From positions 55,022 through 119,021 of the forward strand of contig JAUNUR010000002.1 in NCBI GenBank assembly GCA_030538085.1: DNA of 64,000 nucleotides, written 5' to 3'. Below, in pieces: positions 8,326-17,125 of the stretch. Position 1 is the first letter of the stretch. The number at the start of each line of letters is the position of its first letter. A program made the translations under genes and the position numbers. The DNA is from Pseudomonadota bacterium. GTDB taxonomy: Bacteria; Pseudomonadota; Gammaproteobacteria; Burkholderiales; Burkholderiaceae_C. The notes beneath the pieces were generated by a model. That model was not told the DNA's origin and made no database searches. It worked only from the letters and a program-made list of their open reading frames with translations.

Positions 8326-9141
8326 TCAAGCCAGCCAGATGCAAGCCGCCATGCGCCCCGTGCCGCCGCGCGCATGCTGGTCGCGCCGGTACGAAAAATA
8401 GCGTTCCGGCTGCTGCACGGTGCACCAGTCGGCACCGCCGTCGTTGCCATGTACCTTGGTCACGCCCAGTGCCGCCAGGCGGCGCCGGGCCAGCGCGGGC
8501 AGATCGGCCAGATATTTGCCCGCCGGCTGGGCAACAAAGCAATCGCCCGCGCCCGCATCGGCGGCGATGAAAGCCTCGCGCACCTCGGGGCCAACCTCGA
8601 AAGCCCGTGGGCCAATGCAGGGGCCAAGCCAGGCCATCAGTTCGATGGGCTGGCTCCCGGTGGCAGCCTGCATTGGCGAGATTTTCACCATCGCCTGAAA
8701 AGCCGCCAGGGTTTGCTCCAGCACGCCCCCCGCCAAACCACGCCAGCCGGCGTGTGCCCCGGCCACGGCACGGCCTTGCGTATCGGTGATGAGCACCGGC
8801 AGGCAGTCGGCCACCATCACCGTGCAAGCCAGGCCGGGCTGATTGCATACGGCGGCATCGGCCGTGACGCCATCGGGCGTGCCCCTTTGCAAACACAGCA
8901 CGCCGATGCCATGCACCTGGTTCATGAACACCGGCCGGGCATCCATGGCGCGCTGCAAGCGCTGGCGATTGCCAGCCACCGCCAGCGGCTCGTCGCCCAC
9001 GTGATCGCCCAGGTTGAAGAACTCGTACGGCGCGGCCGAATCACCATCCGCCCCACTGGCGCCGCGCGTGGTGAGCAAGGCCCGCACGTTGGGCGGAGCC
9101 GGCCAGTCGGGCATGAGCATGTCGATAGCGTCCACCATCAC
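8326..9141 (-). CDS. pgeF: Peptidoglycan editing factor PgeF (YfiH / laccase-domain family)
   Basis: PgeF-family enzymes remove mis-incorporated amino acids from peptidoglycan precursors; older annotations call them multicopper polyphenol oxidases. The 271-residue protein shows the family metal and active-site residues: His77 in NQVHG, Cys113 in VADCLPV and His130 in GAHAGWRG. Its start (9141) overlaps the maiA stop by 4 bases (ATGA), so it is translated from a maiA-pgeF message. Confidence 0.9.
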   Translation of the reverse strand: MMVDAIDMLMPDWPAPPNVRALLTTRGASGADGDSAAPYEFFNLGDHVGDEPLAVAGNRQRLQRAMDARPVFMNQVHGIGVLCLQRGTPDGVTADAAVCNQPGLACTVMVADCLPVLITDTQGRAVAGAHAGWRGLAGGVLEQTLAAFQAMVKISPMQAATGSQPIELMAWLGPCIGPRAFEVGPEVREAFIAADAGAGDCFVAQPAGKYLADLPALARRRLAALGVTKVHGNDGGADWCTVQQPERYFSYRRDQHARGGTGRMAACIWLA

Positions 9142-9773
9142 TGGGCGTCAGGACACGCCGAAGGCCGCGCCTTCTGAAAAGCGTCCAAGCGCATGCAGGC
9201 ATCGAACACGGCCATGGTGTGCGGCAGGCCGCTCAGGTCGCAATCAAAGCGCTGGGCGTTGAAAATCTGCGGCACCAGGCAGCAATCGGCCAGCGTGGGC
9301 GCGTTGCCGTGGCTGTACGTGCCAGAACGCTCGGCCAGGCGCGCTTCGTACGATTGCAGGCCCAGGCGCACCCAGTGCTTGTACCAGTCACTCTTGGCGT
9401 CCTCGCTGGCTTGCAGATCGTGCGCCAGATACTTGAGCACGCGCAGATTGTTCAGAGGGTGGATCTCGCAGGCCACGACTTGCGCCAGCGCGCGCACGCG
9501 AGCGCGGCCCACGGCATCGGACGGCAGCAGCGCGGGCAAGGGATGCGCTTCGTCCAAGTATTCAATGATGGCCATCGACTGCGTGAGGCGTTGACCATCG
9601 TCCAACTCCAGCACCGGCACCAGGCCTTCAGCGGTCATGGCGGTGAACGCCGCCTGTTTTTGCTCGCCCTTGGCCAGGTGGACGGGCTGGTAGTCGTACG
9701 TCAGCCCTTTCAGATGGAGTGCGATGCGTACGCGGAACGAGGCCGACGACCGGAAATAGTTGTAGAGCTTCAT
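9138..9773 (-). CDS. maiA: Maleylacetoacetate isomerase (zeta-class glutathione transferase)
   Basis: MaiA isomerises maleylacetoacetate to fumarylacetoacetate in tyrosine/homogentisate catabolism. The 211-residue protein begins MKLYNYFRSSASFRVR; the SSxSxRVR stretch at 8-15 is the zeta-class glutathione-binding signature. A GLVPVLELDDG segment near 55 and the C-terminal helical domain follow. The ATG at 9773 was chosen because upstream codons in the open frame show no family similarity. fahA and hmgA are not in the window. Other zeta GSTs, such as maleylpyruvate isomerases, are alternatives. Confidence 0.88.
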   Translation of the reverse strand: MKLYNYFRSSASFRVRIALHLKGLTYDYQPVHLAKGEQKQAAFTAMTAEGLVPVLELDDGQRLTQSMAIIEYLDEAHPLPALLPSDAVGRARVRALAQVVACEIHPLNNLRVLKYLAHDLQASEDAKSDWYKHWVRLGLQSYEARLAERSGTYSHGNAPTLADCCLVPQIFNAQRFDCDLSGLPHTMAVFDACMRLDAFQKARPSACPDAQ

Positions 9774-9810
9774 CCCACATGACTGTACGGCACAGCGGGG
9801 TGGCCCCAAC

Positions 9811-9857
9811 AAAAAAGCGGCGCGCCGCAAACCCCAAAGGGGAATGCCGCGCGCCGC
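9811..9857 (-). terminator. Rho-independent terminator after the OmpA-like lipoprotein gene
   Basis: A GC-rich stem (9817-9828 pairing with 9846-9857, one mismatch) encloses a second CCCC/GGGG hairpin. On the minus strand it is followed by six T (complement of 9811-9816). It lies 26 bases beyond the stop of the OmpA-family gene. Confidence 0.85.
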
Positions 9858-9882
9858 TTGGGCACGAACCCAACCGTTTCGA

Positions 9883-10599
9883 TCAGCGTGGCTGACCGAC
9901 CGGCGTGTTGTAGGTTGGCGCTGGCGCGGGAACTGGTGCCGGAGCCGGCGCGGCGGCCACGTTGGCGCGCTCGGCCAGGAAAATCTCGACCCGGCGGTTC
10001 TGCGCACGGCCTTCGGCGGTGGCGTTGTTGGCCACGGGCTCGCGCGAGCCACGGCCATCGGTGCGGATGATGCGCGAATCAGCACCGCGCGAAACCAGGT
10101 AGTCACGCACGCTGTTGGCGCGCTGCACCGACAGCGGGTCGTTGATGGCATCGGTGCCGGTCGAATCGGCATGTCCCACGATGACCACTTCAGTGCCCGG
10201 CTGCTGACCCAGGCCCTGCGCGAACTGGTCCAGGATCGGGCGCAGACGCGGCTGAATGTCGGCGCGGCCGGTTTCAAAGGAAATGTCGTTAGGAATGTGC
10301 AGCTTCAACTGGTTGTCGGGCGTCTGCGTGACCTGCACGCCGGTGCCGGCGGTGGCGGCCTGCATCTGCTGACGCTTGTTCTCCATGTATTTCGACCAGG
10401 CGAAGCCGCCCAGCGCGCCCACGCCGGCGCCGATGGCGGCACCCTTGCCGTCGCCGGCCACGCCACCCACGACGGCGCCCACGCCCGCGCCGATGGCGGC
10501 GTTGCGCTGGGTCTCGGTCATGTTGGCGCAGCCGGTCATCACCACGGCGGCGGTGGCGGCCAGAACCAGGCCTCGGCTTGAACGAACGATTGCTTTCAT
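9883..10599 (-). CDS. OmpA/MotB-domain outer-membrane lipoprotein with glycine zipper
   Basis: This 238-residue exported protein has an N-terminal signal ending in the lipobox MTGC (lipid-modified Cys24). A glycine-zipper segment (about 35-70, repeated GAGVGA/GGVAG) follows, then an OmpA C-terminal peptidoglycan-binding domain (about 105-215) with the VIVGHADSTG and NxxLSxxRAxxV signatures. A Pro/Ala-rich tail ends the protein. It is likely anchored in the outer membrane and tethers it to the cell wall. It is monocistronic, with its own terminator. Confidence 0.88.
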   Translation of the reverse strand: MKAIVRSSRGLVLAATAAVVMTGCANMTETQRNAAIGAGVGAVVGGVAGDGKGAAIGAGVGALGGFAWSKYMENKRQQMQAATAGTGVQVTQTPDNQLKLHIPNDISFETGRADIQPRLRPILDQFAQGLGQQPGTEVVIVGHADSTGTDAINDPLSVQRANSVRDYLVSRGADSRIIRTDGRGSREPVANNATAEGRAQNRRVEIFLAERANVAAAPAPAPVPAPAPTYNTPVGQPR

Positions 10600-10735
10600 G
10601 GGTTGCTTTCCTTTCTTGAAATGGGTGCCGCGGGCAACACATCACAGCGGCGCGCGTGCCGCGTGCTGGCCCGTTGCCAAAGATTTAACGGGACACACCC
10701 TTCCAACCGCTGTAGGACACAGCGCCGTGATGCCG

Positions 10736-11182
10736 TCAGGTGGCCTGACGGCGCGGATGATGCGTGACCAATTTCTCCAAAAGGGCCACCAGTTGCGCCT
10801 GCTCCTGATCACTCAGAGGCTCCAGGATGCGTTGCTGCACCAGTTCCACCACGGGCTTCAGGTCAAGCGCGGCCCGCGCCCCCTGCTCCGTCAGAGAAAC
10901 CAGCTTGCAGCGCCGGTCGGCCGGGTTTTCTTGCCGGCTCAGCCAGCCCCTTTGCTCCAGCCGGCCAATCACTGAGCCGATGGTGGCCGCATCGAAGGCC
11001 ACGCGCTGGGCCAGCGTGATCTGATCAATGCCCGACTCCGCCATCAACGCATGCAGGATGGCGAACTGCACCGGCGTCACGCCATGGGTGCCCACCTCGT
11101 CGGTAAATACCGCCACCGAAATCTGGTGCGCCCGCCGGATCAAGTGGCCTGGCGCCTGCTCAAAGACAAAGCGGCTCGACAT
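10736..11182 (-). CDS. MarR-family transcriptional regulator
   Basis: A 148-residue protein with the winged-helix MarR fold: dimerisation helices at both ends and a DNA-binding core about residues 50-110 (DQITLAQRVAFDAATIGSVIGRLEQRGWL, then the wing with DRRCKLVSLTEQG). Its ligand is unknown. It is transcribed divergently from the Nudix gene, 42 bases away, so it may regulate that intergenic region. Confidence 0.9.
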   Translation of the reverse strand: MSSRFVFEQAPGHLIRRAHQISVAVFTDEVGTHGVTPVQFAILHALMAESGIDQITLAQRVAFDAATIGSVIGRLEQRGWLSRQENPADRRCKLVSLTEQGARAALDLKPVVELVQQRILEPLSDQEQAQLVALLEKLVTHHPRRQAT

Positions 11183-11224
11183 GGGCGGTCAGTGTAGCGG
11201 CCCGGCGGCTAAACTGCCGCCAGA

Positions 11225-11773
11225 ATGCACCGCCACGCCATCAAGCATTGCCGCTGCTGCGGCACGACCGTGACCCACCGCGTACCAGACGATGGCGACA
11301 ACCGCGAGCGGGCGGTATGTCCCGGCTGCGGCACCATTCACTACGTCAACCCACTGCTGGTGGTGGGCACCGTGCCCTACCTGGGCCACCAGGTGCTGCT
11401 GTGCAGGCGCGCCATCGAGCCGCGCCTGGGCAAATGGACGCTGCCGGCCGGCTTCATGGAAATGGGCGAAACCATGATGCAGGGGGCGGCCCGCGAAACC
11501 GTGGAAGAAGCTGGCGCCAGCGTGCAGATGGGCCCGTTGTTCAGCGCCATGAGCATTCCGCGCGTCGGCCAGGTACACATGTTCTATCTGGCACGGCTGC
11601 TGAACGACGATTTCTCCGGCTTTGGCCATGAAACACTGGAGGTGCGCCTGTTCGCCGAACACGAGGTGCCCTGGGACGAGATCGCCTTCACCACTGTGCG
11701 CGAAACGCTCAAGCGCTTTTTCGCCGACCACCGGCGAGGCCACTACGGCGTGCATGACGTGGACATCGCCTGA
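11225..11773 (+). CDS. Nudix hydrolase with N-terminal zinc ribbon
   Basis: The 182-residue protein starts with a CxC-C...CPGC cluster (Cys9, Cys11, Cys12, Cys32, Cys35) like the zinc ribbon of NADH pyrophosphatase-type Nudix enzymes. The Nudix box follows (GFMEMGET... RETVEEAGA, about 76-98). It probably hydrolyses a nucleoside-diphosphate derivative such as NADH or ADP-ribose; the substrate cannot be read from sequence. It ends 9 bases before aat, so it likely forms an operon with aat and bpt. Confidence 0.88.
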   Translation: MHRHAIKHCRCCGTTVTHRVPDDGDNRERAVCPGCGTIHYVNPLLVVGTVPYLGHQVLLCRRAIEPRLGKWTLPAGFMEMGETMMQGAARETVEEAGASVQMGPLFSAMSIPRVGQVHMFYLARLLNDDFSGFGHETLEVRLFAEHEVPWDEIAFTTVRETLKRFFADHRRGHYGVHDVDIA

Positions 11774-11782
11774 AGGGCCATC

Positions 11783-12544
11783 ATGAACGTTCGGCCGGCA
11801 CTGGCGCTGCTGCAACCAGGCGATCCCTTTCCGCCGCTGTCGCGGGCGTGGCCCGACGGCTCTCCCGCGCCGGGGCTGATCGCCGCGGGCGCCGCACTCG
11901 ACGTGCCCACCCTGGTGGCCGCGTATTCGGCCACCATCTTCCCCTGGTTCAGCGAGGGGGAGCCGATCCTGTGGTGGAGCACCGATCCGCGCATGGTGCT
12001 GCGAGTGGAGGATTTCCGGCTGCACCGCTCGCTGCGCCGGGCGATCCAGCGCTTTCGTGCCCACCCGGCTTGCGAGATCCGGGTGAACTCGGCGTTCGAT
12101 GCCGTCATCGACGCATGCGCGGGCGCCTGGCGCGCTGGTCAATCGGGCACCTGGATTGGCCCCGAGATGCGCGCCGCCTACCGCGCGCTGCACCGCGCGG
12201 GCCATGCCCACAGCGTCGAGACATGGATCGACGGCCAATTGCGCGCCGGACTGTATTGCGTATCGGTCGGCCGCGCGGTGTTCGGCGAATCCATGTTCAC
12301 CAACATCACCGATGGCTCGAAAATCGCCCTGGCGGCGTTGATCGCGCTGTGCCGTCAGCGGGAGCTTCCACTCATCGACTGCCAGCAGAACACGCATCAT
12401 CTGGCCTTCATGGGCGCCGCCGAAATGTCGCGCGCGGAATTCGCCGCAGCAGTGCGGACACTGGTGCCCCAGCCGCCACCAGCGTGGCATTTCGAGCCCG
12501 TATACTGGAACGCATTGATGCCTCCCAGCCCCGCTGACCGGTGA
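11783..12544 (+). CDS. aat: Leucyl/phenylalanyl-tRNA--protein transferase
   Basis: Aat attaches Leu or Phe to proteins with N-terminal Lys or Arg, marking them for ClpS/ClpAP. The 253-residue protein carries family landmarks: [18 protein letters not shown], then [22 protein letters not shown], then a C-terminal [13 protein letters not shown] segment. It overlaps the GTG start of bpt by 4 bases, so the two N-end-rule enzymes are translationally coupled. Confidence 0.95.
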   Translation: MNVRPALALLQPGDPFPPLSRAWPDGSPAPGLIAAGAALDVPTLVAAYSATIFPWFSEGEPILWWSTDPRMVLRVEDFRLHRSLRRAIQRFRAHPACEIRVNSAFDAVIDACAGAWRAGQSGTWIGPEMRAAYRALHRAGHAHSVETWIDGQLRAGLYCVSVGRAVFGESMFTNITDGSKIALAALIALCRQRELPLIDCQQNTHHLAFMGAAEMSRAEFAAAVRTLVPQPPPAWHFEPVYWNALMPPSPADR

Positions 12545-13305
12545 CGCACCTCAAGGATCTTCCACTCCAGGCCCTGCAGTTCTACGCCACGGCACCCTAC
12601 CCCTGCAGCTACCTGCCGGGCCGGCAGGCGCGATCGCAGGTGGCCACGCCCAGTCATCTGATCAACAACGAGGCGTATTCCGACCTGGTGCTGAACGGCT
12701 TTCGCCGCAGCGGACTGTTCACCTACCGCCCCTATTGCGACGGGTGCGGCGCCTGCGTGCCAGTGCGCGTGCAGGCCAGGCACTTCCAGCCCGACCGCAG
12801 CCAGCGCCGCGCCCGCGCCAGGCATGCGGGCCTGCGGGTGCGCGTGCTCAAGCTCGGTTACGTGCCCGAGCATTACCAGTTGTACCTGCGCTACCAGTCG
12901 GGGCGCCACACCGGCGGTGGCATGGACCAGGACAGCGTGGAGCAATACACCCAGTTCCTGCTGCAAAGCAATGTCAACTCCCGCCTGGTGGAGTTTCGCG
13001 ACGCCAGCGCCGACGACGCGCTGGGCCGCCTGCGCATGGTGTCCATCGTGGACGTGCTCAACGATGGCCTGTCGGCGGTCTATACCTTCTACGAGCCGGA
13101 CCCGCGCGCCAGTTACGGCACCTACGGCATCCTGTGGCAAATCGAGCAGGCGCGGGTGCTGGACCTGCCCTACGTGTACCTGGGTTACTGGATCGAGGGC
13201 AGCGGCAAGATGGCGTACAAGGCCCGTTTTCGGCCGCTGGAGCGGCTGGAGCATGGCCGCTGGCGCCCAGACCATGGCCCGGCGGCCCCGGCGCCATTGG
13301 CCTGA
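12541..13305 (+). CDS. bpt: Aspartate/glutamate leucyltransferase (Bpt; arginyltransferase family)
   Basis: Bpt transfers Leu from Leu-tRNA to N-terminal Asp/Glu, extending the bacterial N-end rule. The 254-residue protein has the ATE-family N-terminal cluster [11 protein letters not shown] (about 66-76) and a C-terminal [16 protein letters not shown] segment. The start is GTG at 12541, overlapping the aat stop. The aat-bpt arrangement is common in beta- and gammaproteobacteria. It is followed 25 bases later by an iclR-type gene. Confidence 0.93.
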   Translation: MTHLKDLPLQALQFYATAPYPCSYLPGRQARSQVATPSHLINNEAYSDLVLNGFRRSGLFTYRPYCDGCGACVPVRVQARHFQPDRSQRRARARHAGLRVRVLKLGYVPEHYQLYLRYQSGRHTGGGMDQDSVEQYTQFLLQSNVNSRLVEFRDASADDALGRLRMVSIVDVLNDGLSAVYTFYEPDPRASYGTYGILWQIEQARVLDLPYVYLGYWIEGSGKMAYKARFRPLERLEHGRWRPDHGPAAPAPLA

Positions 13306-13330
13306 AAATCCTTCGCCAACACGCTTTGCC

Positions 13331-14113
13331 ATGCGCAGATCCCGCACCGACACCCATCAGACACCGGCCATCCAGGTCATCGAGCGGATGTTCACGCTCA
13401 TCGACGTGCTGGCCTCGCGCGGTGATCCCATGTCGCTGAAGGAGATCAGCGAGCAGACGGGCCTGCACCCGTCCACCACCCACCGCATCCTGAACGACCT
13501 GACCATCGGCCGCTTCGTCGACCGGCCCGAGGCCGGCAGCTACCGCCTGGGCATGCGCCTACTGGAGTTGGGCAACCTGGTCAAGGCCCGGCTGAGCGTG
13601 CGCGATGCCGCGATGGCGCCCATGCGCGAGCTGCACCGCCTGATCCAGCAGCCGGTGAACCTGAGCGTGCGCCAGGGCGACGAGATCGTCTACATCGAAC
13701 GCGCCTACAGCGAGCGCTCGGGCATGCAGGTGGTGCGCGCCATCGGCGGACGGGCGCCGCTGCACCTGACTTCCACCGGCAAGCTGTTCCTGGCCGACGA
13801 CGAAATGCAGCGCGTGCGCGCCTACGCCACGCGCACCGGCCTGGCCGGCCAAACACGCAACAGCATCACGCAGTTGCCGGCGCTGGAGCGCGAACTCGCC
13901 GCCGCCCGGCAAACCGGCGTGGCACACGACAACGAGGAGCTGGAGCTGGGCGTGCGCTGCATGGCCGCCGGCATCCACGACGATCAGGGCAAGCTGGTGG
14001 CGGGCCTGTCCATCTCGGCGCCCGGCGACCGGCTGGACGACAACTGGCTGCCCAAGCTCAAGCTCACGGCGCAGCAGATCTCCGCCGCGCTGGGGCACGA
14101 CGAGCGCTCTTGA
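13331..14113 (+). CDS. IclR-family transcriptional regulator
   Basis: The 260-residue protein has an N-terminal winged helix (about 15-75: SLKEISEQTGLHPSTTHRILNDL) and a C-terminal IclR effector-binding domain (about 90-250) with an ELGVRCMAAGI segment. IclR proteins often control aromatic or small-acid catabolism; the target here is not evident. The ATG at 13331 was chosen because the family begins close to the helix-turn-helix, although the frame is open further upstream across bpt. It is convergent with dnr, with a 25-base gap. Confidence 0.9.
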   Translation: MRRSRTDTHQTPAIQVIERMFTLIDVLASRGDPMSLKEISEQTGLHPSTTHRILNDLTIGRFVDRPEAGSYRLGMRLLELGNLVKARLSVRDAAMAPMRELHRLIQQPVNLSVRQGDEIVYIERAYSERSGMQVVRAIGGRAPLHLTSTGKLFLADDEMQRVRAYATRTGLAGQTRNSITQLPALERELAAARQTGVAHDNEELELGVRCMAAGIHDDQGKLVAGLSISAPGDRLDDNWLPKLKLTAQQISAALGHDERS

Positions 14114-14138
14114 ACCCGGGTTGAAGCGCCCGCCCCAC

Positions 14139-14867
14139 TCAGCGGGGCTGGTAGTTAGCCAGCCGTGCCGTGTCGGTGATGTGGATGTCGCGCTTGTCGA
14201 CCTGGATCAGGCCGGCGGTTTCCAGCTCGTTCAGCACGCGCGAAAAGTACTCGGGCGTGAGCGACAAGCGCGAGGCGATGGCCGCCTTGCTGACGGGCAG
14301 CGACACCGTGATGGCTTCGGACGCGACTTCGCTTTCGCTGCGATCACCCAGCAGATAACCAATCACGCGCTGCACACCGCTGTGCAGCGCATAGGCCTCA
14401 ACGTCCTTGATCAGGCCGTGCAGGCGCCGCGACAGGCCGGCCAGCACGCGCAACGAAAAATCCGGATTGGTGTAGATCTCACGCAACACCGTGTCCTTGT
14501 CCATGGTGAGCACCAGGGAGTCGGTCAGCGTCTGGGCGGAGACCACATAGGGCGCGTTCATGAACATCACGGCCTCGGCAAAGCTATGCCCGGGGCCGCA
14601 GAGTTCGATGACCTTCTCGGTACCGGTGGGCGACAGCGCGAACAGCTTGACCTGCCCCAACACGACCACATGGAACTCGTTGCACGGATCACCCGCGCGA
14701 AAGATGACTCGGGCGCGTTCGATGCGGCGCAACTGGCAGCCCGTGGCCAAGCGTTGAAGTTCCTCCTCGCGCATGTTTGAAAACAGCGGCAGGGTGGCGA
14801 GATAGCGGGGGAGATTGAACTTGTCGAGATCCACGTCAAAAAATCGGTCACGGCGCGCTGGCAGCAC
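14139..14867 (-). CDS. dnr: Crp/Fnr-family regulator, Dnr/NnrR-type (NO-responsive)
   Basis: The 242-residue regulator has a cyclic-nucleotide-binding-like sensor domain (about 25-140), a long dimerisation helix and a C-terminal helix-turn-helix (SKAAIASRLSLTPEYFSRVLNEL, about 188-210). No N-terminal cysteine cluster of Fnr is present, which fits Dnr/NnrR proteins that sense NO via haem. It is the last gene of the norCBQD cluster on the same strand, supporting that role. The start is GTG at 14867, two bases from a truncated copy of the window's MITE-like repeat (14869-~14935), so upstream signals were probably reshaped. The exact start is uncertain. Confidence 0.85.
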   Translation of the reverse strand: MLPARRDRFFDVDLDKFNLPRYLATLPLFSNMREEELQRLATGCQLRRIERARVIFRAGDPCNEFHVVVLGQVKLFALSPTGTEKVIELCGPGHSFAEAVMFMNAPYVVSAQTLTDSLVLTMDKDTVLREIYTNPDFSLRVLAGLSRRLHGLIKDVEAYALHSGVQRVIGYLLGDRSESEVASEAITVSLPVSKAAIASRLSLTPEYFSRVLNELETAGLIQVDKRDIHITDTARLANYQPR

Positions 14868-14868
14868 A

Positions 14869-14935
14869 CCAGAAACGGCAGTTGGATGTGCCCGTGTGCG
14901 CCGGTGATGGGCATGCCAAGCAAAACACCAGGATG
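14869..14935. repeat. Truncated MITE-like element (left end only)
   Basis: The sequence from CCAGAAACGGCAGTTGGATG onwards matches the first ~65 bp of the complete elements at 40311-40544 and 47912-48148, including a GGTGATGGGCATGCCA block. The right terminal repeat is absent. It fills most of the 91-bp gap between norD and dnr. Confidence 0.75.
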
Positions 14936-14958
14936 CCGCGCGCTCCAGGGGCCGAAGT

Positions 14959-16980
14959 TTATCTGACAGCCGCCGTCAGCCGGATATAAACCTGAGTCAG
15001 CGCCCGGGCAAGCTGGTCGGGCCGGTGCACCAATGAATAACCGTGTACGCCGAACAGGCGTGGCAGGTATTGGTTGGCCTCCTGGTCGATGGTGACGCAG
15101 AACGGCACCAATCCCGCAGCCCGCGCCGCCAGCACGGCGTGGCGGGTGTCTTCCAATCCGTGGCGGCCTTCGTAATGGTCCAGGTCGTTGGGTTTGCCAT
15201 CGGACAGGATGAGGAGCAGGCGCTGCCGCTCGGGCCGCTGGGCCAGCCGCTTGGTGCCGTAGCGCACCGCGGCGCCCATGCGGGTGTAGAAGCCCGGTTT
15301 GATCGCGGCCACGCGGGCACGGGCGGCATCGTTCCACGGCTCGGTGAAGCGCTTCAGCTCATGGATGCGAATGGCGCGGCGCACCGACGAGAAACCCAGC
15401 ATCTCGAACGGATCGCCCACGCCTTCCAGCGCGTTGCCGAACACGAACAGGCTGTCGCGCACCAGATCGACCACGCGCGCCGTCTGCGTGGCATAGGCGT
15501 CGGTCGACAGCGACAGGTCGGCCAGGATCACGGTGGACAGGCTGCGCTCGGAACGGACGCGGCGCGAGAAGATGGCGGGCGATTCGGTGTGGCGGTGCGT
15601 GCGGTCCCGCCGCTCCACCTGGTGGCGCACCCAGGCGTCCAGGTCCAGCTCATCGCCCTGCGTCAGCCCGTGCTGCCAGCGCGGCGCGGCGCGCAGGGCC
15701 TCGAAGCGGCGGCGCACCTGGCGTGACGTGACCTGGAGACGGCGCGCCAGTTCGGCGGCCTCGGCTTCGGCGCCGGATGCGGTGCTTGCCTCGCCAGTGG
15801 CGGGCACGGCTGCAGCCGCGCCCGCTGCATCGGCCACCCTCGGCTCAATGCGTGCACGCAGGCGCTGGGCGCGGCAGCGGTCTTCCACCAGTTGCTGGCG
15901 CTTGTAATCCCATTCGGGCAGCGGCTCGCCCTCGCCCACCGGCAGGTCGTCGGCGCTGGCGCTGGGCAGGTCGAGGTCGAACTTGATGCGCGCCGCCAGC
16001 GACTCGCCCGGCTTGCGGTTGGCGATGTGCAGTTCCTCCATGTCATCGGCAACCCGGCTGTAATCCTGGTTGTCCTCGTCGTCGCCCGTGCGGTTGACGC
16101 GAACGAACTCGCTCCAGCTCAGGATGGATTCGGCACGGAAGAACATCACCAGGCCGTCCTTGCTGGTGGTGTCCTCGGTGCGCTGGGCGCGGCGGCGCTT
16201 GTTGTCCTGCTGCACCGGCTTGTCGGGTTCTTTGCGGTCTTCGGGTGTTTCAGGATCAGCGCCGTCGGTTGCCGCCGTTTCCAGAGCATCCTCGCCCACG
16301 TGCAACGCTTGCAGCCACAGCCAGACCGGCGTGATGGTGGTGGGCGCCACGGCTGATGCCTGTGGGAGCGGGCTTGCCCGTGATGACGGCGCATCGCCGC
16401 CCGCCAGCGCTGCATCGCGGGCAAGCCCGCTCCCACCTTCCGGGAGGGAGGCATGCAGCGCGTCTTGCACCGCTTGTTCCAGAGCGCGCGCGCTGCCTTG
16501 CAGACGCGAGGGAGCCGCGCGTTGCGCCAGGTGCGCCTGCACCAGCCGCGCATAGCGCGTGCGCAGGCCCGGAAAGCGTTGCAACGCGCGCTGCGTGGCC
16601 GCCATGTTGTCGGCCAGCCAGCCAGCGGGCGTGGCGGCGTGGCAGGCGCCTTGGGCGGCCAGCCACAGGTAGAGATCGCGGTTGAGCCGCTCGTCGGGAA
16701 ACACGGCCAGCACCGGCGGCAGCGCCAGCGTCTGCTCGTCCAGCGTGGGCGTGGCGGCGCGCTCGCCCGCTCCCGCGATCTTCTGTAACCAGCCGCGTGG
16801 GCCGCCCACCTTCTGCGCCGTGGCGGGCACCACGCGCACCAGCGCATCACCGCCGCCGGCGCGAAACAGCATCTGCACCGTGCGCTGCACCTGCTCCAAC
16901 GGCACGGCGGCATCGGGGTAATTCGCATCCGCCACCCGCGCGATGAAGCGGTGCCAGCGTTCGCCAACCCACTCTTCCAT
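14959..16980 (-). CDS. norD: Nitric-oxide reductase activation protein NorD (vWA domain), with repeat-encoded insert
   Basis: NorD is a cytoplasmic von Willebrand A protein that works with the AAA+ ATPase NorQ to assemble or activate the NO reductase. The 673-residue protein has an acidic/basic middle region and a C-terminal vWA domain with the MIDAS-like LADLSLSTDA motif (about residue 480). I chose the ATG at 16980 (MEEWVGERW). Residues about 182-206 are encoded by a 75-bp inverted REP doublet (16362-16436) inserted in frame in the linker. The Shine-Dalgarno (run of G at about 16987-16994 on the complement) comes from a separate intergenic repeat. Confidence 0.92.
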   Translation of the reverse strand: MEEWVGERWHRFIARVADANYPDAAVPLEQVQRTVQMLFRAGGGDALVRVVPATAQKVGGPRGWLQKIAGAGERAATPTLDEQTLALPPVLAVFPDERLNRDLYLWLAAQGACHAATPAGWLADNMAATQRALQRFPGLRTRYARLVQAHLAQRAAPSRLQGSARALEQAVQDALHASLPEGGSGLARDAALAGGDAPSSRASPLPQASAVAPTTITPVWLWLQALHVGEDALETAATDGADPETPEDRKEPDKPVQQDNKRRRAQRTEDTTSKDGLVMFFRAESILSWSEFVRVNRTGDDEDNQDYSRVADDMEELHIANRKPGESLAARIKFDLDLPSASADDLPVGEGEPLPEWDYKRQQLVEDRCRAQRLRARIEPRVADAAGAAAAVPATGEASTASGAEAEAAELARRLQVTSRQVRRRFEALRAAPRWQHGLTQGDELDLDAWVRHQVERRDRTHRHTESPAIFSRRVRSERSLSTVILADLSLSTDAYATQTARVVDLVRDSLFVFGNALEGVGDPFEMLGFSSVRRAIRIHELKRFTEPWNDAARARVAAIKPGFYTRMGAAVRYGTKRLAQRPERQRLLLILSDGKPNDLDHYEGRHGLEDTRHAVLAARAAGLVPFCVTIDQEANQYLPRLFGVHGYSLVHRPDQLARALTQVYIRLTAAVR
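16362..16436. repeat. REP doublet (GTGGGAGCGGGCTTGCCCG family) in frame inside norD
   Basis: GTGGGAGCGGGCTTGCCCG (16362-16380) is mirrored by its reverse complement at 16418-16436. The span is 75 bp, or 25 codons, without a stop in the norD frame. Four other doublets of the same family lie between genes at 33935-34012, 40181-40253, 49959-50034 and 61208-61283. Confidence 0.88.
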
Positions 16981-16989
16981 TAGTCCAGC

Positions 16990-17093
16990 CCCCCCCTGAG
17001 GCGCCTGCGGCGCCTTCCCCCCAGGGGGACAACGCCAGCGGCCGGGCCAAGCCCGCTCCGCGGCGTTCCCGCATGGCCTGCTCCGCGGCCTTT
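16990..17093. repeat. ~104-bp GC-rich repeat between norQ and norD
   Basis: This block contains CCCCTGAGGCGCCTGCGGCG on the plus strand and AACGCCGCGGAGCGGGCTTG on the minus strand. It recurs nearly identically, inverted, at 21958-22061. It fills the norQ-norD gap and supplies the G-rich ribosome-binding region of norD. From memory, related sequences are frequent in Comamonadaceae genomes. Confidence 0.8.
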
Positions 17094-17125
17094 TGATCGG
17101 CAACGGTGCCATGGCACTGGCACGC

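Noticed and set aside
12824-13330. Upstream extension of the IclR gene
   Set aside because: It overlaps bpt out of frame and encodes Arg/Thr/Ser-rich, non-conserved peptide.
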